Shown here: positions 1 to 9,178 of the stretch, piece after piece | Layout of the letters: each line of letters starts with the position of its first letter | How positions within the stretch are numbered: position 1 is the stretch's first letter | Assembly: GCA_012744295.1 (NCBI GenBank) | Contig: JAAYIB010000013.1 | Location: 1 to 35,444, forward strand | DNA length: 35,444 nucleotides | From: Acholeplasmataceae bacterium | GTDB taxonomy: Bacteria; Bacillota; Negativicutes; Acidaminococcales; Acidaminococcaceae | Direction: 5' to 3' | Program-made: the position numbers and the translations under genes | The notes under the pieces: generated by a model | What the model was told of the DNA's origin: nothing | Seen by the model: only the letters and a program-made list of their open reading frames with translations | The model's database searches: none

Positions 1-2
1 CG

Positions 3-449
3 GCGATTGCGGCGGAAATCGGTACGATGAAAGTCACGGAACAGATAGACGCGCTGCGCGTGATGGCTACGAATCCTACCTCTTATCTCGTTGTACCGCG
101 TATTCTGGCGGCGGTTCTGATGATGCCCGTACTGATTGTGTTCGCGAACGCTATCGGCAGCATCGGCGGCTGGCTTGTGGCAACGAATTATGCCAACATC
201 AGCAGCTTCACCTACACCAATTCGATCAAGGTCTTCATGGAACCCTTCGACATGGTCGGAGGCATGCTGAAAGGCTGTGTCTTTGGAGCGATCATAGCGA
301 TTGTAGGCTGCCATAAGGGGCTCTCGACAAGGCAGGGCGCCGAAGGCGTCGGCATTGCGACGACTGCCGCCGTGGTCCTGTCGATCATTCTGATTTTTAT
401 CAGCAATTATTTCCTGTCCATCATTCTTTTTGTCAGCGGAGGTATGTAA
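3..449 (+). CDS. mlaE: MlaE-type phospholipid ABC transporter permease (5' end outside window)
   Basis: This is the C-terminal 148 residues of an MlaE/YrbE permease, the inner-membrane subunit of the Mla (MCE) phospholipid transporter. The frame is open from base 3 and the start codon lies upstream of the window. The segment opens with the family signature AEIGTMKVTEQIDALRVM, the conserved loop that couples to the ATPase. Three hydrophobic stretches follow (coded roughly at 90-180, 260-315 and 355-440), as expected for the last membrane helices. Its stop codon directly abuts the mlaF start, and mlaD follows, so the three genes form one operon. A gene model starting at the ATG at 27 would be artificially short because the conserved motif begins upstream of it. 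Confidence 0.93.
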   Translation, partial: AIAAEIGTMKVTEQIDALRVMATNPTSYLVVPRILAAVLMMPVLIVFANAIGSIGGWLVATNYANISSFTYTNSIKVFMEPFDMVGGMLKGCVFGAIIAIVGCHKGLSTRQGAEGVGIATTAAVVLSIILIFISNYFLSIILFVSGGM

Positions 450-1223
450 GTGCCTGAGAAAGTAATCGAATTCCGCAAGGTCAGCATGGCCTTCGGCGAA
501 AAAGAAATATTGCGGGAGGTTTCCTTTGATGTCAGAAAAGGCGAAACCCTTGCTTTTATCGGGCCGAGCGGCAGCGGCAAAAGCACCATTCTCCGCCTTC
601 TGGTGGGGCTGTTGGAACCGACGGGCGGCGAAATCCTGATTATGGGCGAGGATGTTGCCCGGTTTGACGAAGACCGCTGGAATGAAATAAGAAAAAAGAT
701 GGGCATGGTTTTCCAATACTCGGCCCTGTTTGACTTCATGAACGTCGGTGAAAATGTCGCCTTCGGACTGCGCCAGCATACGGAGCTGTCAGAGGAGGAG
801 ATTCAGGCAATTGTCGCCGCAAGGCTGGAACAGGTTGGCCTGCCGGGAGTGCAGTCGTCCTATCCGGCCGAGCTTTCCGGCGGGATGAAAAAGCGTGTCA
901 GCCTCGCACGGGCAACGGCGCTGCAGCCTGAAATAGTCTTATATGACGAACCGACAGCCGGCCTTGATCCGATCATGTCGGAAAACATCAACGAATTGAT
1001 TATCAAGACTCGGGAAACAATGGGTGTCACGTCGATTCTTGTCACTCATGACATGAACTCGGTTTTTGAAGTGGCCGACAGAATAGCGCTTCTGTACGAG
1101 GCGAGGATTCCGGCTATCGGCACGGTGGCGGAGATGCGTTTAAACACCCATCCCGTACTGCAGAAATTCATCAGCGGACAGAACTATCTTGAAGTGTGCA
1201 GAAGGGAGCTAACCAAAGGATGA
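450..1223 (+). CDS. mlaF: MlaF-type phospholipid ABC transporter ATP-binding protein
   Basis: This is the cytoplasmic ATPase of the Mla transporter (257 aa), expected to form a dimer under two MlaE permeases. Walker A is GPSGSGKST at residues 38-46. The ABC signature LSGGMKKRVSLARA and Walker B ILYDEPTAGLDP follow in order, and the switch histidine sits in LVTHDMNSV. The GMKKR variant of the signature is typical of MlaF proteins. Translation starts at a GTG immediately after the mlaE stop codon. The gene ends in an ATGA overlap with mlaD, which suggests translational coupling. No gene for the STAS-domain partner MlaB is present nearby. Confidence 0.95.
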   Translation: MPEKVIEFRKVSMAFGEKEILREVSFDVRKGETLAFIGPSGSGKSTILRLLVGLLEPTGGEILIMGEDVARFDEDRWNEIRKKMGMVFQYSALFDFMNVGENVAFGLRQHTELSEEEIQAIVAARLEQVGLPGVQSSYPAELSGGMKKRVSLARATALQPEIVLYDEPTAGLDPIMSENINELIIKTRETMGVTSILVTHDMNSVFEVADRIALLYEARIPAIGTVAEMRLNTHPVLQKFISGQNYLEVCRRELTKG

Positions 1224-2494
1224 AAGGAACGAGTGAAGTTAAAGTAGGAGCAGTGGCTCTCGGAGCACTGGCAATCTTTTTGGCCATCATCTCTTTCTTG
1301 GGAACTTTTTCCTTTGCGGGCGGCGGCTACGGAATGTCTGTTATCTATGACCAGGTCGGAGGTCTGAAGGAAGGACACGTTGTCCGTTATGCCGGTGTGG
1401 ACGTTGGCACGGTCAGAGCGGTTAACGTAGAGGGCAACAAGGTCGAGGCCTCACTGAAAATCAGGGAAGGAATCAGGATACCGCAAGGTTCGCAGTTTTC
1501 CATCGGTGCTGACGGCATGCTGGGCGAGAAATTTGTTGCAATATCGCCGCCTTCGGTCCTCACGGGCAGCTATATCGGCGTCGGTGAAAAAGTCAAAGGC
1601 TCTCAGGGCGCAGGCCTTGATGAGTTTATGGCCGCATCCGGCAAGGTTCTGGAAAAGCTTGAAGGCATTGCGGATGCCTTGAACAACGTGCTTGGTGACA
1701 AAGAGGTGCAGCAATCGATGCGTGACGGTTTTATGAACGCCCGCGACATCAGCGCCAATCTGAATACCTTCAGCCGGGTCATGGCGGAGGTCGCAGCCGA
1801 CAATCAGAAGGAAATCTCCGTGATGATCGTGCAGCTTAGCCGGATGGCGGAACGGATGAACAATGTCGCGACTCACCTTGACAGTATCTTAGCCGGTGCC
1901 GACAATGACGGACAGACGGGAAGGGATCTTGCGGCCATGTCGCAAAACCTGGCCAGGGCAAGCGAACGTGTGGAAAAAATGACGGCGACCCTTGAAAAGG
2001 TTGTCACCGACCCCAAGACGGAGTCGGATCTGCGCGCGACCATCAAAAACGCCAAGGAAACAAGTGAAAAAGCAAACAAGGTGCTGACGACGCTTGAAAG
2101 CTCGCGTTTTCAGGCAGAGGCCCTTTACAGCGACAAGCGAGGCGACTGGCTGCACAATATGGGCGTGACGCTGCGCCCTTCCGGCAACGGCTTCGTTTAT
2201 CTCGGAGCGGATGACATTGGCGACGGCAGCAAGCTAAATTTGCAGTTCGGGCGCGACGTGGATGATTTCGCCTTCAGGCTGGGCTCGATGCGAGGCAAGT
2301 TCGGTGTTGGAGTTGACTACAGGCTCAGCAGTTCCTTCAAGGTTTACACCGATGTTTATGACTTTGACGAAACAAAGGTCAAGGTGGGCGGAGAATATAT
2401 GTTCAATCCCAAAATTTCGCTCGTCGGAGAAAGCCTCGATGTAACGGGGCACGGTTCGGAAAATGCCTACGTCGGCGTCCGTACCTACTTCTGA
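1220..2494 (+). CDS. mlaD: MlaD-type MCE protein with C-terminal beta-barrel-like domain
   Basis: This is the substrate-binding MCE subunit of the Mla system (424 aa from ATG 1220, with AAGGGAG about 12 bases upstream). A GTG at 1196 is in frame, but it lies before the ribosome-binding site and inside mlaF. Seen in order: an N-terminal membrane anchor (about residues 10-32), one MCE domain (about 38-115, with the core GGLKEGHVVRYAGVDVGTV), a long charged helical region (about 125-300), and a last 120 residues of alternating short strands ending in the aromatic pair YF. Proteobacterial MlaD is about 180 aa and lacks the last two parts. A barrel-tipped MlaD that spans the envelope has been described in Veillonella parvula, and this looks like the same architecture. 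It would make MlaC and MlaA unnecessary, and neither is encoded nearby. Confidence 0.92.
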   Translation: MKGTSEVKVGAVALGALAIFLAIISFLGTFSFAGGGYGMSVIYDQVGGLKEGHVVRYAGVDVGTVRAVNVEGNKVEASLKIREGIRIPQGSQFSIGADGMLGEKFVAISPPSVLTGSYIGVGEKVKGSQGAGLDEFMAASGKVLEKLEGIADALNNVLGDKEVQQSMRDGFMNARDISANLNTFSRVMAEVAADNQKEISVMIVQLSRMAERMNNVATHLDSILAGADNDGQTGRDLAAMSQNLARASERVEKMTATLEKVVTDPKTESDLRATIKNAKETSEKANKVLTTLESSRFQAEALYSDKRGDWLHNMGVTLRPSGNGFVYLGADDIGDGSKLNLQFGRDVDDFAFRLGSMRGKFGVGVDYRLSSSFKVYTDVYDFDETKVKVGGEYMFNPKISLVGESLDVTGHGSENAYVGVRTYF

Positions 2495-2499
2495 AAGGC

Positions 2500-2528
2500 T
2501 TGACATTCCCTGGGGGAATTTATATAAT
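2500..2528 (+). promoter_or_regulatory. Sigma-70/SigA promoter for tolC
   Basis: A consensus -35 TTGACA (2500-2505) and a consensus -10 TATAAT (2523-2528) are separated by exactly 17 bases. They lie just after the mlaD stop codon and about 45 bases before the tolC start codon. The spacer holds a perfect 6-bp inverted repeat, ATTCCC-TGG-GGGAAT (2505-2519), which could be an operator. This is the best promoter match in the window and implies that tolC is transcribed independently of mlaEFD. Confidence 0.85.
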
Positions 2529-2573
2529 TTATTAGTATTGACCAGCCAGTCAGTTCGTATGGGAGGAAGAAAA

Positions 2574-3878
2574 ATGCTTAAATACAGGAAAAGCAGACAA
2601 ATATTGCTGACAGCCGCAGTGCTGGGCCTGATGTCGGCGCAAACGGCTTTCGCCGCAGTGGAAATTTCCCTGGACAAGGCCATCGAGATGGCTCTCAGGA
2701 CCAATCCCACCGTGAAGATTTCCGAAGCGACAAGTCAGTCGGCCGCAGCCAAAAAGGATGAGGCCAAGGCTTCGCGTTGGTTCAGCATTGATTTCGCGCA
2801 CAGGTCGGGACGCGGAGGTTATTACGACGCGATTGTCGGCTCAGGTCAGTCCGGGCCTGAAAACAATCATTCCAATTCGTTTTCCGCAGCGCTTCCGATT
2901 TACACCGGCGGCAGGCTGAGCGGAACCATCGAGCAGGCCGTTCAGAATTACAGGTCAAGCGAATACGGCGTGGACGAAGCTTACCAGGCGGTCAAGCTGA
3001 CGGCAACGAGCAGCTATTACAACGTATTGGAGGCAACGGACAGCCTGCAGCTGAGCCGGGATTCCGTCGAGCGGCTGACCGCCCATCTGAAGAATGTGCA
3101 GGCGCAGTATGATGTCGGAGTCGTCGCAAAGGTCGATGTTTTGCGCAGCGAGGTCGAGCTGGCTGATGCCGAGCAGAATCTGATCAAGGCACAGAATGCG
3201 TATGATCTGGCGGTAGCGAATCTCAACAACGTGATCGGGCTCCCGCTCGATACCGAACTCATTGTCAGCGAAAGGCTTGGCTACTATGAGTATGCCAATA
3301 CCTTGGAAAACTGCATTAATTTCGCTCTTGTCAACAGGCCCGAGCTGTTCCAGGCAGAGGCAGGCGTGGAAGCCGCCCGTGCCGGCGTCAAGGTCGCAAG
3401 GTCGGGCTTTATGCCGCAGGTGGCTGCCAGTGCGACCAATTCCTGGACCGCGCATTCCTGGCCCGGCGATGAAAATGAGAACTGGGGCGTCGGCCTGAAT
3501 GTCAGCCTGAACGTTTTTGACTCGGGCGTAACTGCGGCCAAAGTCAGGTCAGCGGATGCCAACCTTGTGAAGGCCGAAGAAACCTACCGCCAGACGCGGG
3601 ATGCCGTACAGTTAGACGTTCGCAGCAGTTATCTGAACCTGCGCGAGGCTGAAAAACGTATCGGTACGGCTAAGGTCGCGGTGGACAAGGCTGAGGAAGA
3701 CTACCACATCGCGCAGGTGCGCTATCAGGCAGGCGTCGGCACGAACCTTGACGTTATGGACGCGCAGGTGGCACTGACTGCGGCCAAGAACAATTACATC
3801 CAGGCTCTGTATGACTACAACACATCCGGCGCGGAACTGGAAAAGGCAATGGGCGTGCCCGTCCGCGAAAAACCTTGA
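2574..3878 (+). CDS. tolC: TolC family outer membrane efflux protein
   Basis: This is an outer-membrane channel of the TolC/OEP family (434 aa) that would export small molecules or proteins together with an inner-membrane pump; no pump genes adjoin it. The chosen ATG at 2574 has GGGAGG 8 bases upstream and gives a clean signal peptide (residues 1-25, cleavage after AFA). The in-frame extension back to 2463 would overlap mlaD and the promoter. Two OEP repeats are visible. Each has long amphipathic helices (for example QYDVGVVAKVDVLRSEVELA and RYQAGVGTNLDVMDAQVALT, the paired YxxGxxxxxDVLxAQ motifs of the family) with a strand-rich segment between. The gene has its own promoter and a following terminator. 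Confidence 0.92.
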   Translation: MLKYRKSRQILLTAAVLGLMSAQTAFAAVEISLDKAIEMALRTNPTVKISEATSQSAAAKKDEAKASRWFSIDFAHRSGRGGYYDAIVGSGQSGPENNHSNSFSAALPIYTGGRLSGTIEQAVQNYRSSEYGVDEAYQAVKLTATSSYYNVLEATDSLQLSRDSVERLTAHLKNVQAQYDVGVVAKVDVLRSEVELADAEQNLIKAQNAYDLAVANLNNVIGLPLDTELIVSERLGYYEYANTLENCINFALVNRPELFQAEAGVEAARAGVKVARSGFMPQVAASATNSWTAHSWPGDENENWGVGLNVSLNVFDSGVTAAKVRSADANLVKAEETYRQTRDAVQLDVRSSYLNLREAEKRIGTAKVAVDKAEEDYHIAQVRYQAGVGTNLDVMDAQVALTAAKNNYIQALYDYNTSGAELEKAMGVPVREKP

Positions 3879-3886
3879 TTTGGAGA

Positions 3887-3922
3887 AAACCTGCTATGAA
3901 GAAAACCGTAGCAGGTTTTTTT
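3887..3922 (+). terminator. Rho-independent terminator after tolC
   Basis: A perfect 10-bp stem, AAACCTGCTA / TAGCAGGTTT (3887-3896 and 3909-3918), encloses a 12-base loop and runs into seven T residues. It begins 9 bases after the tolC stop codon. The A-rich left arm opposite the T tract suggests it could also work for a transcript from the other strand, but no minus-strand gene ends here. Confidence 0.9.
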
Positions 3923-4030
3923 GTGAATTTTTTGTGTAAGATCGCCTTTGGGCAGGTAAGAGGGACCGGACGTCGAATAAGTATAAAGTTGGTTTTATGT
4001 TGATTACGGCAGATTGTGGGGGCAAAATTC

Positions 4031-7000
4031 ATGTCCAAAGCAAAAACTGTTGTCCTGATCGCGGCAGTGTTCCTTATAGCCGCTTATTTTGCGGTTTTGC
4101 GGCTTTTTGTGCCCGGATTGCTGCAGCGGATGACGCCTGTTATAAAGACTGCGGCAAATCAATACGTGAACGGCGAAGTCAGGATAGGCACGTTTGACTT
4201 GTCCTACGATTTAAACCTGCGGGCATCGCAGGTCGAGGTTTTTGACAAGAGGGGCAGAAGCATAGCACGGATACCGGAAATGAACCTCACCTTCAGCCTG
4301 CTGCGCGGACTTTTCTCGGCAAACCCCGTCAAGGCGGTCGACCGGGTGGAATTGGTGCGCCCCGTATTGTATCTGCGCATGGACGAAAAAGAAAACTGGA
4401 ACGTTAAGAATGTTCTTAAACCCACGGAAACTGAGAAGTCTGACTTTATCGGAGAGGTCAAAATCCGGGAAGGGCGCAGCGAAATCGACACGCCCTACGG
4501 CAGCTGGATTTTCGGTGTTGACGGAACGATTGGCGCAGAGTCCAATCCCGACTATGCACTTGATCTCGTGCTTGCCTACGGCGGTCAAGCTTTAAAGGTA
4601 GCCGGAAGCGTCGACGCAAAAGCGAAGGGGCAGCTTTTCCTCAAAACGGAGAACTTTGATATCAACCCTTTCGGCGGCCTTGCATCGCGCTATCTTGGTA
4701 TTGACGAGCTTAAGGGCGCAGTGCGCGGTCTCAATCTGCGCTGGTCCGGCAGCGGCACGGACATTGCCCTCGAAGGCGGCGGGCTTTTGGATGGGGTAGG
4801 CGCCAAGGCGACCCTGCAGGGACAAAGCTTTGACCTTCTCTTAAACGGCAAGGTTGCTTTTGAACGGCAAACCGTAGCGGCAGACAAGCTCGAAGTTTTG
4901 GTCAACGGAGAGAAGGTTGTTTTAAACGGCGGGGTTGATTTGTCACATGTTTCGGAACCAACCGCCAGAGACCTTGCAGCTGAATTTTTCGCCGTCGACC
5001 TGCAGAAGGTCTGGGCGCCGTCGATTGCTGCCGGCAAGGTTAGCGGCTCGCTGCTCGTGAACGGAACGAGGGGAAGACCCTCCCTGGCAGGCGTGCTCAC
5101 TTCTGACGTGATAACCTTTGGTGGCAGGGCACTGCGCAATGTGCGGATGCCTGTTTCCGCACAGGATGATGTCCTGACTTTGGCAGGCGCTGAGATTTCT
5201 TACGGCGGCGGTAATGTTTTTGCCTTTGCCGAGTATTGCATCAAGAGCGGCGACTTGTCTGCCGCCATAACCGCGGACAGCGTAAATATGGCCGAGGCCA
5301 TGAGCCTTGAAGGCCAGCAAGCCGTCTTAAACGGCGACTTTGCCGTTAAGGGCGTCCTGAAAAAAGAAGTCGGCCGGCTGGAAGCTTTCGGCAAAATGGC
5401 TTCCTTGCGATGGAATGACGATGTTTTTCACAATTTCAGAATAGACGTTGAATATGACGATAAGTCCATCATGCTTAACAATCTTTCAGGTTACGCCGGG
5501 CAAGAGGGCTCGCTTGCGGCGCGCGCCAGCCTAAAAAAGGACGGAACCGTCAGCGGCTTCCTGCGCTTTGCGGACTTTCCGCTGAGACCGTTTCTGACTT
5601 TAGCCGGACAGACGGGCTATGGAAGGTTTTCAGGGGACTTTGTGCTCGGCGGAACGGCTGCTGCGCCTGAAGTCGGAGGAGAAATCAGCCTTGCCGGCGC
5701 CGAGGTCATGGGGCAGCGTCTGACAAGCGCGCGCGGAGGGATTGCCTGGAAGCAGGGCCGCCTTGCTATAAACTCGCTCGCCATCAGGCTGCCTACGGGA
5801 GAACATCTGCTTAACGGCTGGCTTGAGCCGGCAGGAAACGAAACCTTTGCGAACCTGAGGGTCGACACGAAAGGCATCAGGCTTGAACCGCTGATTGCGG
5901 CTCTGGCTCCGGACTTCAGTCTGACCGGCAACCTCGACAACCGCCTCGTATTGAAGGGCAGCTTAAGCAATCCTGAAATCGAAGGCAGCCTGTATTTCTA
6001 TGAAGGCAGCTTCAACAAGTATCTGATTGACGACGCGGCCGGCGATTACAGCTACAAGGACGGCAATCTCCGTCTCGGCAGCTTTTTGATTCATGCGCTG
6101 CAGACGGAGCTGAAGCTGAGCGGCACCGCAAGCCGCAGCAAGGAGCTTGACTTCCTGCTGGAGGCCAGAAAAGTCGATCTCAGGAAAATGACTTTCCCCA
6201 ACAACGTGACGGTTGCAGGCTTAGTTGACTTTTCAGGCTCGCTCGGCGGGACTTTTGCAGCGCCCGTATTCCATGGGGAGTTAGGTTCGCAAAGCATTGT
6301 CATCAACGGCCAGGAATTTATCGAAATCGGGGGCACCCTTGAAAGCACGGGCGGCCGCGTCAACAAGCTGAGGGCGAGCGCGCGGCAAGGAGAAGGAACC
6401 TTCAAGACAGATCTTTTTCTGGATTTTGACAAGGCGCTTTTCCAAGGCGATATAGAAGTTGCAGGCGGCGATTTGAAGTCGCTGCTAACGCTTGCCAGGC
6501 AGGATTACGACATCGTGGGCGCCCTTGACGGACGCATCGTCGTCAATGAAGGCGGCAAGGGCAGCGGCGTCAATATCGCCGGCTCGATCCGCGGGCTCGG
6601 GGTGCGCGGCATACGTTACAAATCGGCGGAATTCGGAGTCTTTATTCATAAAGATGTCCTGGAGATAAGGAAAATGAGGGCCGAAGAGGAGCAACAGGGT
6701 TTTATTGCTGCCCAGGGGACGATAGATTTCAGGGGACGCGGGCTGAACCTTGAGCTTTTTGCCAGTGAAGTCAGCGCGGGCCTGTTGACATCCTTTTTGA
6801 AGAAGCCCGTTGCTTTGGGCGGCAGGATGAATATCGCCGCGCAAGTCGGCGGTACAATCGACAACCCTGAAGCCAATGCTTCCCTCGCCATCAGCGGGGG
6901 TGAACTGGCAGGGGCCACGTTTGACAATCTTTACGGCATGTTTAATCTGAGGGAGGACTTCTATCAGATAGAACAGCTTTTCATTCAGAAGGATATTTAC

Positions 7001-8365
7001 AAGGCAAGCGCCTACGGTTCTTTGCCGCATGACCTCTTCCGGGCCAAGGGCGACCGCAGGAATCCGGAGGCGCAGATGTCGATTCAATTACGCCTGGACA
7101 ACGCCAACCTTGCCATATTGCCCTCGCTGACAAAGAACGTCGAATGGGGCCAGGGGGAAACGAGCGGTGCCATCATGATGACAGGAACTTTGGAGGAACC
7201 TCTGGCAAACGGCAGTCTGTTTATCAATGACGGAACCGTGAAAATCAGGCATATTGACACACTGGTTGAAAATCTGCGCCTCGCGGTAGATTTTGAAGGA
7301 AGGTCTGTACGCCTGCGCGACTTAACGGCCAAACTGGGACCGGCGGGTCGCCTGGCGGCCAGCGGCACGTTCGCGCTGCGTGATGACGCACGCGAACCGT
7401 ACCGGCTTGACATATCAGCCAGCGAAGTTGAAATCGCCTCGGCAATATTCCGCGGCATCATCAACGGCAAGGCGGTTGTCGAGCAAAAAAAAGACAGGCC
7501 TCACGTAACAGGCAGCGTCAGGCTTGACAAGGTGCTTATAAATATGCCGACGGTGCCCGAGCTTGCCGAGGGTGAAACCAATGTCGGACTTGACGTCAAG
7601 CTCGAGCTGGGGCCGGAAATACATTTGTACAACAAATATCTGTATGACCTGTGGCTGGCCGGAGGATTGCACATCACCGGCAGTACGCGTTATACTAATG
7701 TGGACGGATCGGTGGCCGCCACGAGGGGAACGGTGAGTTATCTGCGCACGCCCTTCAGGATCCGCCGCGCAACGGCGGGCTTCCCGACACCGGGTTCGGT
7801 GCTGCCGACGATAAATCTTGATTCCTACACCAAATTCGGGCGTTATGACGTTACGATGAAAATCGAGGGGCCGCTTGACCAAATGGAGCTCAAGCTTTCC
7901 TCTGACCCGCCGCTCAGCCAGCAGGAGCTTTTCCGCATGCTGACTCTGAAAAGTTACAGCGGCGGAACAGGCTCAGGCAGCAACGGGCTGGAAAGGGAAG
8001 ACTTGCAGGCACTGTTGGACGTCGGTCTCGAGATGACCTTCCTCCGCGACGTGGAAACAATGTTCAAGGAAGAACTTAATCTGGACGAGTTCCGCGTCTA
8101 CAGCGGCAATACCGCGTCGGGCATCGGTTTTGAGGTCAACGCGAAGGATTCGAGTGAATTTACAAGGGACGAAAAAGAGCAGTACAACATCCTTGTGAGC
8201 AAGTACGTTCGGGACAACGTCCGCGTAGGTTTCGCGAGCAGCGTCGACGGCCAATATCACAATATGTTCACGCAGTACGAAGTAAACAAGAACGTTACGA
8301 TAAATTTCTCGCTTGACGAGGACCGGGAGAAATGGTTCGGCGTCGAATACCGCGTCTCGTTCTGA
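4031..8365 (+). CDS. tamB: TamB/YtfN-family translocation and assembly module protein (DUF490)
   Basis: This is a giant periplasm-spanning protein of the TamB/AsmA-like superfamily (1444 aa). These proteins form a long hydrophobic beta-taco groove linked to phospholipid movement and outer-membrane protein assembly. An N-terminal membrane anchor (about residues 5-27) is followed by more than 1000 residues of repetitive strands with recurring xxLxGxxxGxxxxP patterns. The C-terminal DUF490 region is recognisable by LSSDPPLSQQELFRMLT, and the protein ends in a terminal F. I chose ATG 4031 over the upstream GTG at 4016 because GGGGGC at 4017-4022 gives it a plausible ribosome-binding site. TamA is absent from the window, so TamB may partner with BamA encoded 1.3 kb downstream. 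V. parvula TamB has been linked to phospholipid traffic alongside Mla, which suits the placement next to mlaEFD. Confidence 0.93.
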   Translation: MSKAKTVVLIAAVFLIAAYFAVLRLFVPGLLQRMTPVIKTAANQYVNGEVRIGTFDLSYDLNLRASQVEVFDKRGRSIARIPEMNLTFSLLRGLFSANPVKAVDRVELVRPVLYLRMDEKENWNVKNVLKPTETEKSDFIGEVKIREGRSEIDTPYGSWIFGVDGTIGAESNPDYALDLVLAYGGQALKVAGSVDAKAKGQLFLKTENFDINPFGGLASRYLGIDELKGAVRGLNLRWSGSGTDIALEGGGLLDGVGAKATLQGQSFDLLLNGKVAFERQTVAADKLEVLVNGEKVVLNGGVDLSHVSEPTARDLAAEFFAVDLQKVWAPSIAAGKVSGSLLVNGTRGRPSLAGVLTSDVITFGGRALRNVRMPVSAQDDVLTLAGAEISYGGGNVFAFAEYCIKSGDLSAAITADSVNMAEAMSLEGQQAVLNGDFAVKGVLKKEVGRLEAFGKMASLRWNDDVFHNFRIDVEYDDKSIMLNNLSGYAGQEGSLAARASLKKDGTVSGFLRFADFPLRPFLTLAGQTGYGRFSGDFVLGGTAAAPEVGGEISLAGAEVMGQRLTSARGGIAWKQGRLAINSLAIRLPTGEHLLNGWLEPAGNETFANLRVDTKGIRLEPLIAALAPDFSLTGNLDNRLVLKGSLSNPEIEGSLYFYEGSFNKYLIDDAAGDYSYKDGNLRLGSFLIHALQTELKLSGTASRSKELDFLLEARKVDLRKMTFPNNVTVAGLVDFSGSLGGTFAAPVFHGELGSQSIVINGQEFIEIGGTLESTGGRVNKLRASARQGEGTFKTDLFLDFDKALFQGDIEVAGGDLKSLLTLARQDYDIVGALDGRIVVNEGGKGSGVNIAGSIRGLGVRGIRYKSAEFGVFIHKDVLEIRKMRAEEEQQGFIAAQGTIDFRGRGLNLELFASEVSAGLLTSFLKKPVALGGRMNIAAQVGGTIDNPEANASLAISGGELAGATFDNLYGMFNLREDFYQIEQLFIQKDIYKASAYGSLPHDLFRAKGDRRNPEAQMSIQLRLDNANLAILPSLTKNVEWGQGETSGAIMMTGTLEEPLANGSLFINDGTVKIRHIDTLVENLRLAVDFEGRSVRLRDLTAKLGPAGRLAASGTFALRDDAREPYRLDISASEVEIASAIFRGIINGKAVVEQKKDRPHVTGSVRLDKVLINMPTVPELAEGETNVGLDVKLELGPEIHLYNKYLYDLWLAGGLHITGSTRYTNVDGSVAATRGTVSYLRTPFRIRRATAGFPTPGSVLPTINLDSYTKFGRYDVTMKIEGPLDQMELKLSSDPPLSQQELFRMLTLKSYSGGTGSGSNGLEREDLQALLDVGLEMTFLRDVETMFKEELNLDEFRVYSGNTASGIGFEVNAKDSSEFTRDEKEQYNILVSKYVRDNVRVGFASSVDGQYHNMFTQYEVNKNVTINFSLDEDREKWFGVEYRVSF

Positions 8366-8381
8366 CAGATAAAGGAGCACT

Positions 8382-9023
8382 ATGTTAAACGCATATTTGG
8401 AAGAGCTCAAAAGAATAAAGCTGCTTTCTCGCGAAGAGGAACTCCGACTGTGGCAGGAAAGCAGGGCAGGCAATCCCGAGGCACACCACCGTCTGGTCAG
8501 CTCGTACCAGCCGCTTGTTTTCAAGATTGCCGCCGGCTTTCGCCTGCCCGAAAGCCAGCTTAGGGAGCTTATTCAGGAGGGGACCGTCGGCCTGCTTGAA
8601 GCCGCGGAACGCTTTGACCACACAAAGGGCATAGCGTTCAGCTTGTTTGCCGTACACAGAATCAGAGGCAGGATGCTTGATTACCTGAAGCGGGAAAACC
8701 TTGTCCGAACACTGTCCCTGGACAGCGAAACTGCCGAAGGCAGCGGCATTTCCTGGGCCGAATGCCTTGTCTCGGGCGCGGTTTCTCCTGATGAAAGCGT
8801 TGAGCGTGACTTCCTTTTTCGCAGGGTGCATGAAGCAATGGAGCGCCTTACCGCCAATGAGCAAAAAGTCCTGACAGGTATTTACCTCGATGAGAGAACG
8901 GCCGGCGAGCTTGCCGCCGACATCATGGTTACGCCGGGCCATGTTTACCGGCTGCAGAAAAAGGCGGTCAGAAAAGTGCGGGGCATGCTTTCCAGGTTGA
9001 TGGCCGACTTGAAAAAGAGCTAA
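8382..9023 (+). CDS. Sigma-70 family RNA polymerase sigma factor
   Basis: This is an alternative sigma factor (213 aa) with a good AAGGAG at 8372-8377. Region 2 spans about residues 20-105, including ELIQEGTVGLLEAAERFD (2.1-2.2) and FSLFAVHRIRGRMLDYLKRE (2.3-2.4); the latter resembles FliA/SigB-type group 3 sigma factors more than ECF factors. A short variable linker (about 106-145) follows, then a region 4 helix-turn-helix (about 150-205, LTANEQKVLTGIYLDERTAGELA and the following helix). It lies 16 bases after tamB and upstream of bamA, so it may control envelope genes. The gene after it encodes a single-pass membrane protein that could be its anti-sigma factor. Both roles are inference. I cannot assign it to a named sigma factor. 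Confidence 0.9.
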   Translation: MLNAYLEELKRIKLLSREEELRLWQESRAGNPEAHHRLVSSYQPLVFKIAAGFRLPESQLRELIQEGTVGLLEAAERFDHTKGIAFSLFAVHRIRGRMLDYLKRENLVRTLSLDSETAEGSGISWAECLVSGAVSPDESVERDFLFRRVHEAMERLTANEQKVLTGIYLDERTAGELAADIMVTPGHVYRLQKKAVRKVRGMLSRLMADLKKS

Positions 9024-9178
9024 TAAAAGAAAAACGGCTGATATGGGCAGATAAACTGCCGAAAAAATAGAAAAATATGAGAAAACGCTGAAAAACGACC
9101 TAATTCCCCCGATGAATATACCGGCAAATTACTGATTATATATTTGTATAACAGCCGTCCGGGGAAGGAGAAAGTGCA

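Noticed and set aside
3948..3987. Promoter for tamB (TTGGGC ... TATAAA)
   Set aside because: The boxes are 28 bases apart, far outside the usual 16-18, and no other -35 is convincing. tamB may be transcribed from here, but the sequence does not show it.
9046..9060. Terminator after the sigma factor gene (GGCAG ATAAA CTGCC)
   Set aside because: The stem is only 5 bp and is followed by an A tract on the + strand, not T, so it should not terminate + strand transcription.
9139..9152. Promoter for the small membrane protein and bamA (TATATT or TATAAC)
   Set aside because: AT-rich -10-like boxes are present, but no -35 lies at a proper distance. This could be the target of an alternative sigma factor, which cannot be judged from one site.
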